Shown here piece after piece: positions 4,714 to 5,754 of a stretch of DNA of 5,754 nucleotides. Each line of letters starts with the position of its first letter. Position 1 is the first letter of the stretch. The notes beneath the pieces are model-generated. The model was not told where the DNA came from and made no database searches. It saw nothing but the letters and a program-made list of their open reading frames with translations. The position numbers and the translations under genes are program-made. The stretch is from Kingella sp. (in: b-proteobacteria) (lineage in GTDB: Bacteria; Pseudomonadota; Gammaproteobacteria; Burkholderiales; Neisseriaceae). The DNA is taken from positions 1-5,754 of the forward strand of contig NZ_JAUMZV010000066.1 of assembly GCF_030527935.1 (NCBI RefSeq), written 5' to 3'.

Positions 4714-5691
4714 ATGAAAATCATCAGTTTATTTTCAGGCGCAGGCGGTTTGGATTTGGGCTTTCAACAAGCAGGCTTTGACATCATCGCCGCCAACGAA
4801 TACGACAAAACCATTTGGGCAACGTATGAAAAAAATCATGCTACACCGCTGATTAAAGGCGATATTCGCCAAATTGCGTCCAGTCAATTCCCCGAGTGCG
4901 ATGGTTTGATTGGCGGTCCGCCTTGCCAAAGCTGGTCGGAAGCAGGCAGCCTGAAAGGCATTGACGACCCGCGCGGGCAGTTGTTTTACGAATACATTCG
5001 CGTGTTAAAAGACAAACAGCCCAAATTTTTCTTGGTCGAAAACGTAAAAGGCATGATGGCAGAGCGACACAATGCTGCCGTGCAAAATATCGTGCGCGAA
5101 TTTGAACAAGCAGGCTACGATGTGTTCATTCAGCTTTTGAATGCGGCGGATTACGGCGTGGCGCAAGACAGAAAGCGCGTGTTTTATATTGGCTTTCGCC
5201 AAGATTTAGGCGTGCGCTTTACCTTTCCCGAGCCGTTGGCGGGAAAAAGAACGTTGCGAGAGATTATTTGGGATTTGAAAGACAATGCGTTGCCCGCTGC
5301 GGATAAGAATAAAGCCAATAGTCAGCCGTTGCCTGTGCAAAATCACGAATATTTTACGGGTTCGTTTTCTACTATTTTTATGAGCCGAAACCGTGTGCGC
5401 TCGTGGCATGAGCCTGCGTTTACCGTGCAAGCCAGCGGGCGACAATGCCAGCTTCACCCACAAGCGCCTAAAATGGAAAAAGTGGGCGAAAACCAATTTC
5501 GCTTTATTCAAGGCAGCGAGCATTTATACCGCCGTTTAAGCGTGCGCGAAGCGGCGCGGGTGCAGGGCTTTCCTGATGATTTTGAGTTTGTGTACAGCAG
5601 CGTAAACGATGGCTACAAAATGATTGGCAATGCTGTGCCTGTGCCGTTGGCGCGGGTGTTGGCAGAACAGATTAGGCGGGCGTTGGTGTGA
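4714..5691 (+). CDS. ngoPIIM: DNA cytosine-C5 methyltransferase, M.NgoPII family (predicted GGCC)
   Basis: This 325-residue enzyme should transfer a methyl group from S-adenosylmethionine to C5 of a cytosine in GGCC, shielding host DNA from the neighbouring nuclease. The C5-methyltransferase motifs are present in order: I, FSGAGGLDLGF (7-17, SAM binding); IV, GGPPCQSWSEAG with catalytic Cys71; VI, ENV at 109-111; VIII, QDRKRV at 151-156; a target-recognition region at about 175-255, with YFTGSFS and FTVQASGRQCQLHPQAPKM; IX, REAARVQGFPDDF; X, GNAVPV at 305-310. The TANDEM with the nuclease and the target-recognition residues match M.NgoPII as I remember it. Length is normal for small C5 enzymes. 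The start at 4714 is 1 bp after the nuclease stop, with only a weak AAGAAA-type ribosome site, so expression may depend on coupling. A DUS lies at 4944-4955, just after motif IV. No controller (C) protein gene is present in the window. Confidence 0.95.
   Translation: MKIISLFSGAGGLDLGFQQAGFDIIAANEYDKTIWATYEKNHATPLIKGDIRQIASSQFPECDGLIGGPPCQSWSEAGSLKGIDDPRGQLFYEYIRVLKDKQPKFFLVENVKGMMAERHNAAVQNIVREFEQAGYDVFIQLLNAADYGVAQDRKRVFYIGFRQDLGVRFTFPEPLAGKRTLREIIWDLKDNALPAADKNKANSQPLPVQNHEYFTGSFSTIFMSRNRVRSWHEPAFTVQASGRQCQLHPQAPKMEKVGENQFRFIQGSEHLYRRLSVREAARVQGFPDDFEFVYSSVNDGYKMIGNAVPVPLARVLAEQIRRALV
4944..4955 (+). repeat. DUS inside the methyltransferase gene
   Basis: Exact AGGCAGCCTGAA followed by A. 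It reads xxA GGC AGC CTG AAA, giving Gly78-Ser-Leu-Lys81 directly after the catalytic PCQSWSEA block. From memory, M.NgoPII has Gly-Ala-Leu-Arg there, so the word fits with conservative changes. Confidence 0.92.
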
Positions 5692-5754
5692 TGTGAATGT
5701 AAGGTGTAGAAATCAACCGCGTTGTTTACACAACAGTTTGGGAAAAATAAGCCT
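5692..5754. other. Right-end sequence with no gene or clear terminator
   Basis: There are 63 bases after the methyltransferase stop. A 5-bp stem (GTTGT, loop TTAC, ACAAC) occupies 5721-5734, but no T run follows it. No DUS pair is present, so transcription may continue beyond the window. Confidence 0.4.

Noticed and set aside
5721..5734. Terminator after the methyltransferase gene
   Set aside because: The stem is only 5 bp and AT-rich, and no T run follows.

Overview
The window looks like a piece of a Neisseriaceae chromosome. The strongest sign is the 12-base word AGGCAGCCTGAA, present nine times exactly over both strands, always followed by a further A in its own orientation. This is the DNA uptake sequence (DUS) dialect known from Kingella and near relatives; it is not the GCCGTCTGAA-type word of Neisseria itself. 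The release factor and restriction-modification proteins also read as close relatives of Neisseria proteins. I would call it Kingella or a close neighbour; species cannot be decided from the sequence.

Layout. Positions 1-184 hold unassigned sequence and the right part of a small non-autonomous transposable element. Positions 188-950 (minus strand) hold the wreck of a SMI1/KNR4 (SUKH) family gene, broken three ways: a complete 160-bp copy of the same element sits in its sixth codon, a one-base frameshift lies in mid-gene, and the 3' end is cut by the first element copy. Positions 977-2242 (minus) encode a secreted EnvC-type activator of murein hydrolases, with the SUKH gene originally 26 bp downstream and probably co-transcribed. 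Positions 2243-2793 are a divergent, gene-free region with five exact and one imperfect DUS and two good -10 boxes facing outwards. Positions 2794-3870 (plus) encode peptide chain release factor 1 (prfA). Directly behind it, with gaps of 2 bp and 1 bp, come the restriction endonuclease (3873-4712) and the cytosine-C5 methyltransferase (4714-5691) of an NgoPII-type system, expected to act on GGCC.

How it fits together. EnvC and RF1 are housekeeping genes (cell separation, translation termination). The R-M pair looks like cargo placed behind prfA so that it can share its transcript. Both R-M genes carry one DUS in the same reading phase, encoding the same Gly-Ser-Leu-Lys, and the last 29 codons of prfA switch to a codon style like that of the R-M genes. 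Together these suggest the R-M block arrived by natural transformation with a recombination joint inside the 3' end of prfA. The SUKH locus shows the opposite process: a gene, possibly an immunity gene that became dispensable, decaying under element insertion. Removing the element and one TTA duplicate from the sequence restores the ATG and reading frame exactly, which is the best-supported unusual observation here.
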